This document shows, in pieces, positions 31,256 through 40,041 of a stretch of 64,000 nucleotides of DNA. The DNA comes from Micromonospora zamorensis (lineage in GTDB: Bacteria; Actinomycetota; Actinomycetes; Mycobacteriales; Micromonosporaceae), in NCBI RefSeq assembly GCF_900090275.1, contig NZ_LT607755.1:3596001-3660000 (forward strand), read 5' to 3'. The notes under the pieces are model-generated. The model was not told the DNA's origin and did not search any database. It worked only from the letters and a program-made list of their open reading frames with translations. The translations under genes and the position numbers were made by a program. How positions within the stretch are numbered: the stretch's first letter is position 1; the number at the start of each line of letters is the position of its first letter.

Positions 31256-33825
31256 CCCCAATGATCATGAATGACATCGCCGAGACCGGGCTGACGCTGG
31301 ACCGGGGGCCGCAGGTCCTGCTGGACACTGTCGGACAGGACCCGACCGGCCCGCTCAGCGTCGGCATCGCCGGCCCGGGCGGTCACGGGAAGACCGCGCT
31401 GCTCACGGAGCTGGCGCGAGTCCATCAACGGGCCGGGATCACCGTGCGCACGACCGCCCCGGAGCCGGGCGAACCGGTCGACGCCGACACCCTGGTGCTG
31501 GTCGACGACGCGCACCTGCTCGACGACGCACGGATCGAAGTGCTGCAGGGTCTGGCCGCCACCCGTCGGCACCGACTGGTGGTCGCCCACCGCCCGTGGC
31601 CCCGGTCGGCGGCGCTCAGCGAGCTGGTCGACGCGCTCCGACGCGACGGGCAGGCCCTGCTCCTCACGCCGTTCACCCGGGAGCAGACCGCCGCCTACCT
31701 CGCCTCCACACCCGAGCTGGGCAGCCGAGACGACCTGGTCGACTTCGTCCACACGCAGACCTGCGGCGTACCCCGGGATGTCGAGCGGCTGGCCCGCGGC
31801 CTGGCCGCCGCGGAGACCCCGACCGGCGCGGTGGTCGACCCACCCCGGTCCGTCGTCGGCGAGTTCGGGCCGGACCTGGACGTCCAACCCGACGCGGTAC
31901 GACGGCTGCTGCTCGCCGTCGCGGCGGGCGGGACGCTGCCGGTGAGCATGCTCGGCGCCCTCCTGGGCCGGGAGCCGGCGGCGGTGGACGATCTGATCGC
32001 CACGACCAGGGCGGCCGGGCTGCTCGGTGCCGACGGCCGGCTCGCACCGATCGTCCGGCGGGCCGTCACGACGCTGAGCGCCACCACCGAGCGGACGGCG
32101 GTCTGGCGTCGGCTCACCGAGTTGCAGCTCGCCAGGGGTGGCGCGGTGCTGCCGTTGGTCCGGTCCCTGCTCGCGGTCGGCGCGCTCGGCGACTGCCCGG
32201 TCCCGACCCTGGCCGCGGCGGCGAACGAGGCTCTGGCCGACGAGCCGGCGTTCGCCGCCGACCTGTTCGCGGCCGCCACGGCGGCCGGAAGGCCAGCAAG
32301 CGCCGAGCAGGCGCTCGCCGCCGCACTGGCCGGCCACCTCGACGACGCCCTACGGCTGGCGGACCGACTGCTGTCCACGGCCACTCCCCCCGATCGCCGC
32401 GAGGCGGCAGTGGTGGCCGCGACCGCCCTGGCGCACCGTGGGCACGTCGGTCGCAGCGTGGAGCTGTACCGGTGGTCGGGCAGCGCGTCAGCGCTGGCGT
32501 TCGCCACCGTCGGCGGGTTCGCCACCGGCGACCTGAGCGCCGCCGCCGATCCGCCGGCCGGTGATCCCGGCGGCGAACCCCCGACCCTGCGCGCCAGCGC
32601 CGCCCGGCTGATGGCCACCGGCGTCCGCGACAGCGTGACCGGCTCACCGACCGCCGCGCTCTCCGCGCTCGTGCAGGCCGCCGCGCTGCTGGAGCCGGAC
32701 GGACGCGCGGCACTCCTACCGGACAGCCCGGCGGCGCTCGCCGCGCTGACGGCAGTGCACTGCGGCGAGCTGGAGATCGCCGAGCAGGTGCTGCACCGGG
32801 CCCTGGCCGCCGGTGTCGGCGGCCCCCTGATGGCTCGTCGACACCGGCTGTTGCAGGCCTGGATCCTGATGGTCCGGGGCGAGACGCACGCCGCGGCCGA
32901 ACGTCTCGCCACGGTGACTCTCGACGGGCGGCCGTTGGAGTCGCGCGACCTGCTCTTCGCCGCCGCGATCCGGATGGGCGTCAGCCGGCGCAACAGCGAC
33001 CTCGGCGCGCTCAAGCGCGGATGGGGGCAGGCGCTGGAGGCGGTGGTCCGGCACCCCGTCGACCTGTTCACGCTGTTGCCGCTGGGTGAGCTGGCCATCG
33101 CGGGCGCACGGCTCGGTGACCTGGCCCGCCTGGAGCCGTACCTGCTCCAGGGACGCGCCCTGCTGGGCCGCCTCGGCGACCCACCACTGTGGAGTGTTCC
33201 GCTGCACTGGAGCGGGCTGCACGCCGCCATCCTGACCGCCGAGCCGGCAGTCGCCGACGAACACGTCGCCGCGCTGCTCGCCGCCGCCGGTCACAGCCGG
33301 TACGCCGCCGTGGTCGCCGCCGCCGCGGAGAGCTGGGTGGAGGTGTTGCGGGGCGTCGTCGACCCGACCCGGGTGGAGGCCGCCGCCCGAGGGCTGCACG
33401 ACACCGGACTGTGCTGGGACGGTGCTCGCCTCGCCGGTCAGGCCGCGATCCGCACCGCGGACCGGCGGGCGATGACCACCCTGCTGGAGTGCGCCCGCGC
33501 GCTCCAGGGGCGGCCACCCGGCGGCCACGGCGGGCAGACACCGACGACCGGCGCGAGCCCAGCGCGCGCGGCCGGCCCCACCCAGCAGGGGCTCAGCGAC
33601 CGCGAGTACGAGGTCGCCGAGCTGGTGCTGGCCGGGTTGACCTACCGGGAGATCGGCGACCGGCTCTTCATCTCGGCGAAGACGGTGGAACACCACGTGG
33701 CGCGGATGCGCCACCGACTCAACTGCGCCAACCGCACCGAGCTGCTGGCCCTGCTGCGCACCATCGTCGCCGACCGGGCCAGCGACACGGCCGGACAGCC
33801 GTGGCCACAGCGGACGACCCGATGA
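31252..33825 (+). CDS. Signal-transduction ATPase with LuxR helix-turn-helix, IniR-like
   Basis: This protein has 857 residues from the ATG overlapping the Hsp70 stop (ATGA at 31252-31255); ATGs 9 and 15 bp further on are alternatives. The N-terminal ATPase has Walker A GPGGHGKTALL and Walker B TLVLVDDAHLL. A long alpha-helical, TPR-like middle follows (about 280-770). The C-terminus is a LuxR-type DNA-binding domain (about 790-850: LSDREYEVAELVLAGLTYREIG...ISAKTVEHHVARMRHRL). This is the large STAND/LAL architecture. Its place beside the iniB-like operon matches mycobacterial IniR (Rv0339c type), which senses a sugar signal and activates iniBAC. Orthology is inferred from architecture and synteny only. 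Confidence 0.85.
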   Translation: MTPMIMNDIAETGLTLDRGPQVLLDTVGQDPTGPLSVGIAGPGGHGKTALLTELARVHQRAGITVRTTAPEPGEPVDADTLVLVDDAHLLDDARIEVLQGLAATRRHRLVVAHRPWPRSAALSELVDALRRDGQALLLTPFTREQTAAYLASTPELGSRDDLVDFVHTQTCGVPRDVERLARGLAAAETPTGAVVDPPRSVVGEFGPDLDVQPDAVRRLLLAVAAGGTLPVSMLGALLGREPAAVDDLIATTRAAGLLGADGRLAPIVRRAVTTLSATTERTAVWRRLTELQLARGGAVLPLVRSLLAVGALGDCPVPTLAAAANEALADEPAFAADLFAAATAAGRPASAEQALAAALAGHLDDALRLADRLLSTATPPDRREAAVVAATALAHRGHVGRSVELYRWSGSASALAFATVGGFATGDLSAAADPPAGDPGGEPPTLRASAARLMATGVRDSVTGSPTAALSALVQAAALLEPDGRAALLPDSPAALAALTAVHCGELEIAEQVLHRALAAGVGGPLMARRHRLLQAWILMVRGETHAAAERLATVTLDGRPLESRDLLFAAAIRMGVSRRNSDLGALKRGWGQALEAVVRHPVDLFTLLPLGELAIAGARLGDLARLEPYLLQGRALLGRLGDPPLWSVPLHWSGLHAAILTAEPAVADEHVAALLAAAGHSRYAAVVAAAAESWVEVLRGVVDPTRVEAAARGLHDTGLCWDGARLAGQAAIRTADRRAMTTLLECARALQGRPPGGHGGQTPTTGASPARAAGPTQQGLSDREYEVAELVLAGLTYREIGDRLFISAKTVEHHVARMRHRLNCANRTELLALLRTIVADRASDTAGQPWPQRTTR

Positions 33826-33868
33826 GGCACCCACGCGGCGGACGCCTCCGCGCCGGGCGGGGCCGACC

Positions 33869-35785
33869 GTGACGCGCGACGAGGTGCGACTGATCCGGGT
33901 CAGGCTGGTCGTGCTGTGCGCCGTCCTCGTCTCGCTCTGGTCCTACGCCGCCTACGTGGCCGGCCAGGACGCGGCCGACCTGCTGCGCGTGCGGGCCCTG
34001 GCGGACACCCTGGGCCAGCCCGCCGACCGGCTGATCCTGGGCCTGCAGGCCGAACGTCGGCTCACCGCCGAGCGGGTCGCCGCAGCCGCGCCGACGGCGC
34101 CCCCGTTGGTCGCGGCACGCGAGGGCACCGACCGGGCCGCCGCCGAGGTCCGCGCGTTCACCGAGGGCCGTGACCTTCGACTGCTCAGCGCCGGTGACGT
34201 CCGCGACCGGGCAGGCGAGCTGGTCCGCCGGCTCGACGGCCTGGGCACGATCCGGTCCCAGGTGGACGCCGGGAGTCTCGACCTGACCGAGGCCGTCGAC
34301 GCGTACGACCAGGTCGTCGACGTCGCCTTCCGGGTGTACGGCCCGGAGTGGGGCGCGTACGAGAGCGCTCTGGCCGCCGACACCCGGGCGGTGATCGCGC
34401 TTGCCCGTGCCCGGGAGCTGCTCGCCCGGGAGGACACACTGGTCAGCGCGGCCCTGACCGGCGCTCGGCTCGGTGCCGACGAGCGGAGCCGGCTGATCGA
34501 ACTCGTCGGCGGCCAGCGGTACGCGCGCACCGAGGCGGCGGCAGGGCTGCCCGTGGACGGCCGCACTGAGCACCAGCGCCTCGTGACCGGCCCCGACTTC
34601 GCGGGTCTGCTCGCCCTGGAGGCCCGACTGCTCGCAGCCGACACGGCGCTGACCGGGATCACCGTCCAGGCCTGGCGGGCCGCGGCTGACGCCGCCCTGG
34701 GCGCACTGCAGACGCTGGTGACGACCACCGCCCGCAGCAGTGCCGAGCGGGCCGCGCCGGGCGCCGCGGCGGTCGTCGCGCGTACCGGCGCCGTGGTGGG
34801 GCTCGGCCTCATCATCGTGCTCGTGCTCCTGCTGGGTTGGGTGAGCACCGTCCGACGCCTGACCGAGGACCGGACCGGTTCGAACCACGACGCTCCGGCC
34901 GCTGATGCCACGGCGACGCCCGACGGCGCCAACCAGGAGTTGTTCCTGCGGCTCACCCGACGCAACCAGGTCCTGCTGCGCGATCAGCTCGGCCTGCTGG
35001 ACGGGATGCAACGCCGGGAGCGGTCCGCCGAGGAGACAAACGAGCTGTTCCAGCTCGACCATCTCACCACCCGGATCCGACGCAACGTGGAGAAGCTGAT
35101 CACGCTCGCCGGCGCGAGGCCCGCCCGCCGCTGGCGACGGCCCGTGCCGCTGCTCGACGTGACGCGCGGCGCGGTCGCCGAGGTGCCGGACTACCACCGG
35201 GTCCTGATCGCGCCGCACTGGCCCTGGTCGCTCGCGGGCAACGCCGTCACGGACGTCGTCCACCTGCTGTCGGAGCTGATCGAGAACGCCCTCGCCTTCT
35301 CCGCTGCGGACACCACCGTACGGGTCAGGGGCGAGCACCGACCGCAGGGTTGCGCGGTCCTGGTCGTCGACGACGGGCCGGGTCTGGACGCGTCCGCGCT
35401 GGCCGAGGCGAACCACCTGCTCGGCAACCCGCCACCGGACGGCCCGCCCCCGGGTTCCGCGGGTCTGTACGCGGCCGCCGTGCTGGCCTGCCGATGCGGC
35501 GCACAGGTCTCGTTGCGCCCCAGCCGGCGCGGTGGGACCGCCGCCACCGTGCTCCTACCGGCCGGGCTGGTCACACCGAACGTCACCGGCCGTGGCGCGG
35601 CCACGGCGCCACCCGGCATCCCCCACCCGCCGGCCCGCGACGCCGCCGACCCCTCCGGCCCGAACGGCGACGGCGAGCTGCCGACGCGGACACGCCACAC
35701 CGGGCCGACCGGCCCGGAACCCGGCAGGACCAGCCTCGACACCGTCGAGTTCCCGGTCGCTAGAGCAACAAGGAGACACCCATGA
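33869..35785 (+). CDS. CvnA-type sensor ATPase (conservon component)
   Basis: This 638-residue protein has TM1 (about 8-28), an extracytoplasmic helical sensor of about 270 residues (nitrate/nitrite-sensing-like), TM2 (about 303-325), a linker with LFQLDHLTTRIRRNVEKLITLAG (conservon version of the dimerisation helix) and a GHKL ATPase domain (about 450-575: SELIENALAFS, VVDDGPGLD). The C-terminal 60 residues are Pro/Thr-rich. No classical phospho-acceptor H box is evident. The start GTG is 43 bp after the IniR-like gene and the stop overlaps the CvnB-like start (ATGA). Conservons assemble a membrane complex of CvnA-D that recalls GPCR signalling. Confidence 0.88.
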   Translation: MTRDEVRLIRVRLVVLCAVLVSLWSYAAYVAGQDAADLLRVRALADTLGQPADRLILGLQAERRLTAERVAAAAPTAPPLVAAREGTDRAAAEVRAFTEGRDLRLLSAGDVRDRAGELVRRLDGLGTIRSQVDAGSLDLTEAVDAYDQVVDVAFRVYGPEWGAYESALAADTRAVIALARARELLAREDTLVSAALTGARLGADERSRLIELVGGQRYARTEAAAGLPVDGRTEHQRLVTGPDFAGLLALEARLLAADTALTGITVQAWRAAADAALGALQTLVTTTARSSAERAAPGAAAVVARTGAVVGLGLIIVLVLLLGWVSTVRRLTEDRTGSNHDAPAADATATPDGANQELFLRLTRRNQVLLRDQLGLLDGMQRRERSAEETNELFQLDHLTTRIRRNVEKLITLAGARPARRWRRPVPLLDVTRGAVAEVPDYHRVLIAPHWPWSLAGNAVTDVVHLLSELIENALAFSAADTTVRVRGEHRPQGCAVLVVDDGPGLDASALAEANHLLGNPPPDGPPPGSAGLYAAAVLACRCGAQVSLRPSRRGGTAATVLLPAGLVTPNVTGRGAATAPPGIPHPPARDAADPSGPNGDGELPTRTRHTGPTGPEPGRTSLDTVEFPVARATRRHP

Positions 35786-36231
35786 CGTCCGCAGTGGTCA
35801 CCGACGACGACCTGACCGGCGCCCTGGACCGCCTGGTCGACCGAGTGCACGGCGCGGAGTTCGCCGTGGTGCTCTCCCCCGACGGGCTGTTCCTCGGCGG
35901 TTCCCAACAGGTCAAGGGCGAGCTCGCCGAGCAGCTCTCCGGCGTGGTCGCCGGTCTGATCGCGTTGGGGCTGGCCGCCACGCGGATCTGCGAAGGGGGC
36001 GGTCTGCGTCAGGTCGTGGTGCAGATGGCGCGAGCGTTCCTGTTCGTCGCCACCATTCCGAACGGCACCATCCTCACCGTGCGGATCGCCGGTGACGACG
36101 TCAAGGTCGGCGACATGGCGTACGAGGTGGCGCTCTTCGTCGGGCAGGCCGAGCGGCACCTGCCGATCCGTCTCGGGCCCGCCTCCTCGGCGACGATCGG
36201 GGATCCTGGTGCGCAGCACCGGCAGCGCTGA
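35782..36231 (+). CDS. CvnB-type roadblock/LC7 protein
   Basis: This is a 149-residue roadblock/LC7-fold protein: LDRLVDRVHGAEFAVVLSPDGLFLGGS, then EQLSGVVAGLIALG, and VVVQMARAFLFVATIPNGTILTVRIAGDDVKVGDMAYEV in outline. Such proteins normally regulate the small GTPase (CvnD). It is translationally coupled to CvnA (4-bp overlap) and to the next gene (23-bp overlap). AAGGAG precedes the ATG. The partner GTPase is missing from this locus. Confidence 0.92.
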   Translation: MTSAVVTDDDLTGALDRLVDRVHGAEFAVVLSPDGLFLGGSQQVKGELAEQLSGVVAGLIALGLAATRICEGGGLRQVVVQMARAFLFVATIPNGTILTVRIAGDDVKVGDMAYEVALFVGQAERHLPIRLGPASSATIGDPGAQHRQR

Positions 36232-36589
36232 CGAGGCGTGGTACGACGACGACGCTGGCCCGGTGGCCCGGCCGTACACGATGACCGGGGGGCGCACCGC
36301 GCCCACGGGCGACAAGTTCGACCTGATCTCACTGGTCGTCGCTCGCCGGGGGGTCACGCCGCCCACACCGCTCTTTCCCGAACAGGCGCGGATCGTCGAG
36401 CTGTGCCACGATCCGGTGTCGGTGGCCGAGGTGGGTGCCGAGCTGGACCTTCCACTGGGGACGGTCCGGGTGTTGCTCGGTGACCTGCTCACGGCCGGGC
36501 TGATCGAGGCGCATGACCCGCCGATGCTGTCGGAGGTGCCGAACGAGGATCTGCTCAAGGCGATACTCGTCGGGCTCCGCGCCCTGTGA
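36209..36589 (+). CDS. CvnC-type DUF742 protein
   Basis: This 126-residue DUF742 protein starts at the GTG at 36209 behind GGGGA, inside the end of the cvnB-like gene. The pattern RPYTMTGGRTAP...FDLISLVVARR...LFPEQARIVELCHDPVSVAEVGAELDLPLGTVRVLLGDLLTAGLIEAH is diagnostic; the C-terminal half is a winged-helix-like fold. It is the third conservon component. After it the expected CvnD GTPase is absent; instead a membrane protein with a cellulose-binding-like domain follows 74 bp on. Confidence 0.92.
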   Translation: MRSTGSADEAWYDDDAGPVARPYTMTGGRTAPTGDKFDLISLVVARRGVTPPTPLFPEQARIVELCHDPVSVAEVGAELDLPLGTVRVLLGDLLTAGLIEAHDPPMLSEVPNEDLLKAILVGLRAL

Positions 36590-36663
36590 CAGGGCAGATG
36601 CCATCCGCGACCCGCACGGATCGCGGGCGCGCATCCGGCGACGAACTGAAGGGGAGACAGGCA

Positions 36664-37404
36664 GTGCCGGCAACACCACCCCAGCCACGCCGTACCGTGG
36701 CGATCATCCTGCTGGACCGGATCGTGGCCTTCGGCACGACCGCGCGGCGGGTGCTCACCGGACGGGACGACGTCTCGCGGGCCACCTGGGTGGCCGTGAT
36801 CGCGGCGTTCGGGGTGCTGGTCGCGACGGCCGTCTCCGTCATCGGGTTGCTGCGTACGCCGGAGAAGCTGACGCCGGTGACCCTCGACGCGCCACCGTCC
36901 GTCGAGCAGGTGGGCACTCCACCGACCGGCACTCCCCGGGCGCAGGCACGGCCGGCGGCCAGCAGCCCGGCGGCGCCCGCTCCCCCACCGCCCGCGTCGG
37001 CCACCGCCGTCCCGACGACCGCAGGTGCGTCGACCCGGCCCACACCGACCGGTGCGACGGCCTCGCCCACCCCGACTCCCCTGAACGCCGACTTCGCCAT
37101 CGCGGACAACGCCCTGCTCAGTTACGGTGCGGCCGTGACGATCAGCAACCCGGGGTCGGTGCCGGTGCCGCAGTGGACGCTGACCGTCACCCTGCCCCGG
37201 GAGTCGCTGCGGGTCAGCGCGGTCGAGGGCGCGCGGGTCAGCCGGGACGGTGCGGTGTGGACGTTCGTGCCGGACGGAAGCGCCGGTCAGGTGCCCGGCA
37301 GCACCTCGGTCCAGGTGACGTTTCGCGTCAACGGTTCACCGGCGGGTGCCGCCCCCGAGGCCTGCGCCATCGACGGGGCCGCCTGCACCGGCCTGCCGCA
37401 CTGA
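36664..37404 (+). CDS. Membrane-anchored protein with extracellular CBM2-like domain
   Basis: This protein has 246 residues from the GTG at 36664, chosen because AAGGGGAG lies 7 nt before it; a GTG at 36586 has no such site. A basic cytoplasmic segment is followed by one membrane helix (about 38-60), a Pro/Ala/Thr-rich wall-spanning linker (about 70-138), and a C-terminal beta-sandwich of about 105 residues (ADFAIADNALLSYGAAVTISNPG...PQWTLTVTLP...) resembling CBM2, with two closing Cys (EACAIDGAACTG). It takes the place of CvnD in the conservon and may act as an extracellular sensor binding wall or polymer sugars. Confidence 0.8.
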   Translation: MPATPPQPRRTVAIILLDRIVAFGTTARRVLTGRDDVSRATWVAVIAAFGVLVATAVSVIGLLRTPEKLTPVTLDAPPSVEQVGTPPTGTPRAQARPAASSPAAPAPPPPASATAVPTTAGASTRPTPTGATASPTPTPLNADFAIADNALLSYGAAVTISNPGSVPVPQWTLTVTLPRESLRVSAVEGARVSRDGAVWTFVPDGSAGQVPGSTSVQVTFRVNGSPAGAAPEACAIDGAACTGLPH

Positions 37405-37414
37405 CCGGGTCGAG

Positions 37415-38032
37415 TCAGCGGGTCGAGTGCGGTACACCCGGCGTTCCGGCGACAGCCGGAAGCGCGGGCGCCAACGCCGCCAGGATGCACAGGCCGCCGA
37501 TGGGGAGCAGGTTGAGCGTTACCGCCGGCGCCACGATGCCGACGACCAGCAGCGGAACGCTCCACCACGGCAGCCGCCGTCTGACCACGAGCATGCCGGC
37601 GAGCACGACCAGGCCGAGGAAGAAGAACTGGGGTACGACGTCGTAGAAGGCCACCTCGACACCGGGGATGTCCTTGAAGTCCGCGCCGAGGGCCGACATC
37701 TCCGCACGGTCCGCGGCCAGGAGCCCTTCGACGATGTCGGCGCCGAACTGCACCATGGTCGCGGCCAGCCCGACCATGGTCAGGGCCACCACCCCGGTAC
37801 GCCATGGGCTGCGGGGCAGCAGGCCGGCCAGGGCGAGCACGGCCGGGACGAAGCACACCATGCCCGCGAGGCCGACGAGATGCGCGGCCTGCCAGTCGAA
37901 CCCGGGGCCGTACACCCCGTCGGACCTACCCCACAGGCGTACGAGGCCGTAGGCCGCGATGCCGACCGGTCCGGCGATCACGAAGAGCGCAGCGCGTTTC
38001 ATGCCAGCCATCATCTGGCCGGCGACACCCAC
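37415..38032 (-). CDS. Small multi-helix membrane protein (unknown function)
   Basis: This 205-residue protein has six predicted membrane helices. The start is uncertain: GTG at 38032 follows GGAGGT closely, while ATGs at 38014 and 38002 would start nearer the first helix (MKRAALFVIAGPVGIAAYGLV). There are few polar residues in the helices; an acidic loop FGADIVEGLLAADRAEMSALGADF lies in the middle. The organisation is similar to small DUF998-like proteins but I do not recognise the family firmly. It is convergent with the CBM2-like gene, 10 bp away, and stands alone. Confidence 0.72.
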   Translation of the reverse strand: MGVAGQMMAGMKRAALFVIAGPVGIAAYGLVRLWGRSDGVYGPGFDWQAAHLVGLAGMVCFVPAVLALAGLLPRSPWRTGVVALTMVGLAATMVQFGADIVEGLLAADRAEMSALGADFKDIPGVEVAFYDVVPQFFFLGLVVLAGMLVVRRRLPWWSVPLLVVGIVAPAVTLNLLPIGGLCILAALAPALPAVAGTPGVPHSTR

Positions 38033-38125
38033 CCGACCTCCGGGAAGCTCCCCTGCCCGGCCCTGGACTTCGTCTCAGGTCTTCCACTGAGCAGACCCTC
38101 GGTGCCGCCGGCGGTGTGAACGGGC

Positions 38126-38689
38126 TCACTGCTCCTTGATCAGTGGGGCGTAGGCGGCGCGGGTGAGCGGGTCGGCGGACAGCGAACCGTCGGCCCGGGG
38201 CACACCGAGCGGTCTGCCGTCGCGCAGGAAGGCCACTGTGGTGACGTCGTCGCGGCTGGTCAGGGTGCAGACGATCTGCCCGAAGGCGAGGACCTCGTCG
38301 CTGCGGCCGGCGTCGACGGCCGGCGCGTCCACCGCGACGAGAGCCTGCGTGCCGGTCACCGTCACACCAGCGGCGTTGACCGCTCCCGGCAGCGCGCTGG
38401 TCAGGTCGCTGTCACGTTCCTCCCCGGTGGGTCCGGCGAGCAGATGCCGCAGTTGGTCAGCCATGCTCGGCACACTGTCGACGCGCCGGACCACGGGGAT
38501 GATCCAGTTGTCGCGTACGAGGCAGAGGGTTTCGACGACGTGGCCGGCCGGTGCGGTGGCGTCGGCGGGAACGGAGCTGTGGAACGGCCCACGCGGTGGC
38601 TGCACCGTTCGGGGGCCGTCGTCGGTGGGGATGCCGCAACCGGTCAACAGCAGGACGAGTGCCAACGGGGCGAGACGGCGTCGGTTCAC
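38126..38689 (-). CDS. GerMN-domain lipoprotein, LpqB-like short form
   Basis: This 187-residue lipoprotein has a signal peptide and lipobox LLLTGCGIP (Cys at about residue 18). A GerMN-like domain follows (about 45-150: ETLCLVRDNWIIPVVRRVDSVPSMADQLRHLLAGPTGEE...AVNAAGVTVTGTQALVAVD). It is the third gene of the operon response regulator - kinase - lipoprotein with 4-bp overlaps. The order is that of mtrA-mtrB-lpqB. LpqB is about 580 residues and has a propeller domain absent here, so this is a reduced paralogue that probably modulates the kinase outside the membrane. Confidence 0.88.
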   Translation of the reverse strand: MNRRRLAPLALVLLLTGCGIPTDDGPRTVQPPRGPFHSSVPADATAPAGHVVETLCLVRDNWIIPVVRRVDSVPSMADQLRHLLAGPTGEERDSDLTSALPGAVNAAGVTVTGTQALVAVDAPAVDAGRSDEVLAFGQIVCTLTSRDDVTTVAFLRDGRPLGVPRADGSLSADPLTRAAYAPLIKEQ

Positions 38690-40041
38690 GGCAGGCTGCC
38701 CGGAAGCGCGACCCGGAAGCGTGCGCCGCCCCCGGGGCGGTCGACGACGGTGGCGTGCCCCTCGTGCGCTGCGGCGTGCTGGGCCACCAGCGCGAGCCCG
38801 AGCCCCGTGCCGTCACCTGCGCCACGGGTGTGGGCGGCCCGACCCCGAACGAAACGGTCGAAGATCGCCTCACGATCCTCCACGGGCACGCCCGGGCCAT
38901 CGTCGTCGACCTCGATGACGCCGGTGTCACCGTCGCGGCAGAGGCGGACGGCTGCGGGGCCGGCGCCGTAGGTCACGGCGTTGTCGAGCAGGTTCGCCAG
39001 GACCTGGGCGATCCGCCGCCGCTCGACGTGCCAGGTCGGGGGGACGTCCGGTGCCAGGTGGACGAGGCTGACCGGCAGGTCGTACGCGTGGCAGGCCTCT
39101 TCGGCCAGCTCCACCACGTCCACCGTGGCACGGTGTGCGGGCTGGTCGCTGCGAGCCAGGTCGATCAGGTCGTTGACCAGTCGCTGGAAACGGTCGATCT
39201 CGTCGGCGACGAGCCCGGCGGCAGTCGCCGTCCGGTCGTCCTGGTGTTCCCGACGACGGGCCAGGACGCTGGCCGCCGCGGCGAGGGTCTGCAGCGGTGA
39301 GCGCAGTTCGTGGCTGACGTCGGCGGCGAAGCGGCGGTCCCGTTCGATGCGGCGGGCGAGCTGGTCGACCATCTGGTTGAACGAGGAGGAGAGGCGGGTC
39401 AGGTCGGGGTCGGTGGCCGGGTCCAGCCGGGCGGTGAAGTCACCGGCGGCGATCTTCTGGGCAGCGTCGGCGACCGCCGTCAGCGGCCGTAGTCCGTGTC
39501 GGGTGGCGTACCACCCGAGGGCGGCACCGGACCCGGCGACCAGCACCGCGACGGTGGTCAACGCCAGCGCCAGGACCTGGAACGTCTGCTCCAACTCACG
39601 CATCGAGTTGACCTCGAAATATGCCGCCGACGAGGACAGCGGCACCCCCACCACCAGGGCGGGTTGCCCGGCGACGCGTACGCGCTGCACCGCCGGCTCC
39701 CCGGCGGCGACGATTCGACGCAACTCGGCGGGGATGGCGGCGGTGGTGTCCGGGTCCGCTGTGCGCGCGTACCACTCGCCGTTGAGGTGCAGCACCGGCC
39801 GCCGGCTCCCGCCGGTGTCCAGCGACCGGAGCACCTCCACCACGTCCGGACTGTCCGTGTCGAGCCCGGCGTGCACCACCGCGGCGTCGAAGTAGGCGGC
39901 CCGTAGTGCGATGCGTTCCCGGTCGTCGAGCAGGGACTGCCGGGTCAGTTCGTAGGAGACCAGGGCCATCGACGCGGAGAGCAGGAGCGCGCCGACCGCG
40001 AACGCGGCTGCCACCCGGGTACGCAGTCCGAGGCGTCTCAT
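38686..40041 (-). CDS. MtrB-like sensor histidine kinase
   Basis: This 451-residue kinase has TM1 (about 9-31), an extracytoplasmic sensor (about 32-150), TM2 (about 155-178) and HAMP. The H box RDRRFAADVSHELRSPLQTL has phospho-acceptor His244. The ATPase domain has N box (NLLDNAVTYG), G1 (VDDDGPGVP), F box and G2 (GTGLGLALV). The H-box wording is very close to MtrB of actinobacteria. It overlaps the regulator gene by 4 bp upstream and the lipoprotein gene by 4 bp downstream. Confidence 0.94.
   Translation of the reverse strand: MRRLGLRTRVAAAFAVGALLLSASMALVSYELTRQSLLDDRERIALRAAYFDAAVVHAGLDTDSPDVVEVLRSLDTGGSRRPVLHLNGEWYARTADPDTTAAIPAELRRIVAAGEPAVQRVRVAGQPALVVGVPLSSSAAYFEVNSMRELEQTFQVLALALTTVAVLVAGSGAALGWYATRHGLRPLTAVADAAQKIAAGDFTARLDPATDPDLTRLSSSFNQMVDQLARRIERDRRFAADVSHELRSPLQTLAAAASVLARRREHQDDRTATAAGLVADEIDRFQRLVNDLIDLARSDQPAHRATVDVVELAEEACHAYDLPVSLVHLAPDVPPTWHVERRRIAQVLANLLDNAVTYGAGPAAVRLCRDGDTGVIEVDDDGPGVPVEDREAIFDRFVRGRAAHTRGAGDGTGLGLALVAQHAAAHEGHATVVDRPGGGARFRVALPGSLP

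Noticed and set aside
36586..36663. GTG at 36586 as start of the CBM2-like membrane protein
   Set aside because: It overlaps the cvnC-like stop but has no ribosome binding site, whereas the GTG at 36664 follows AAGGGGAG at ideal distance.
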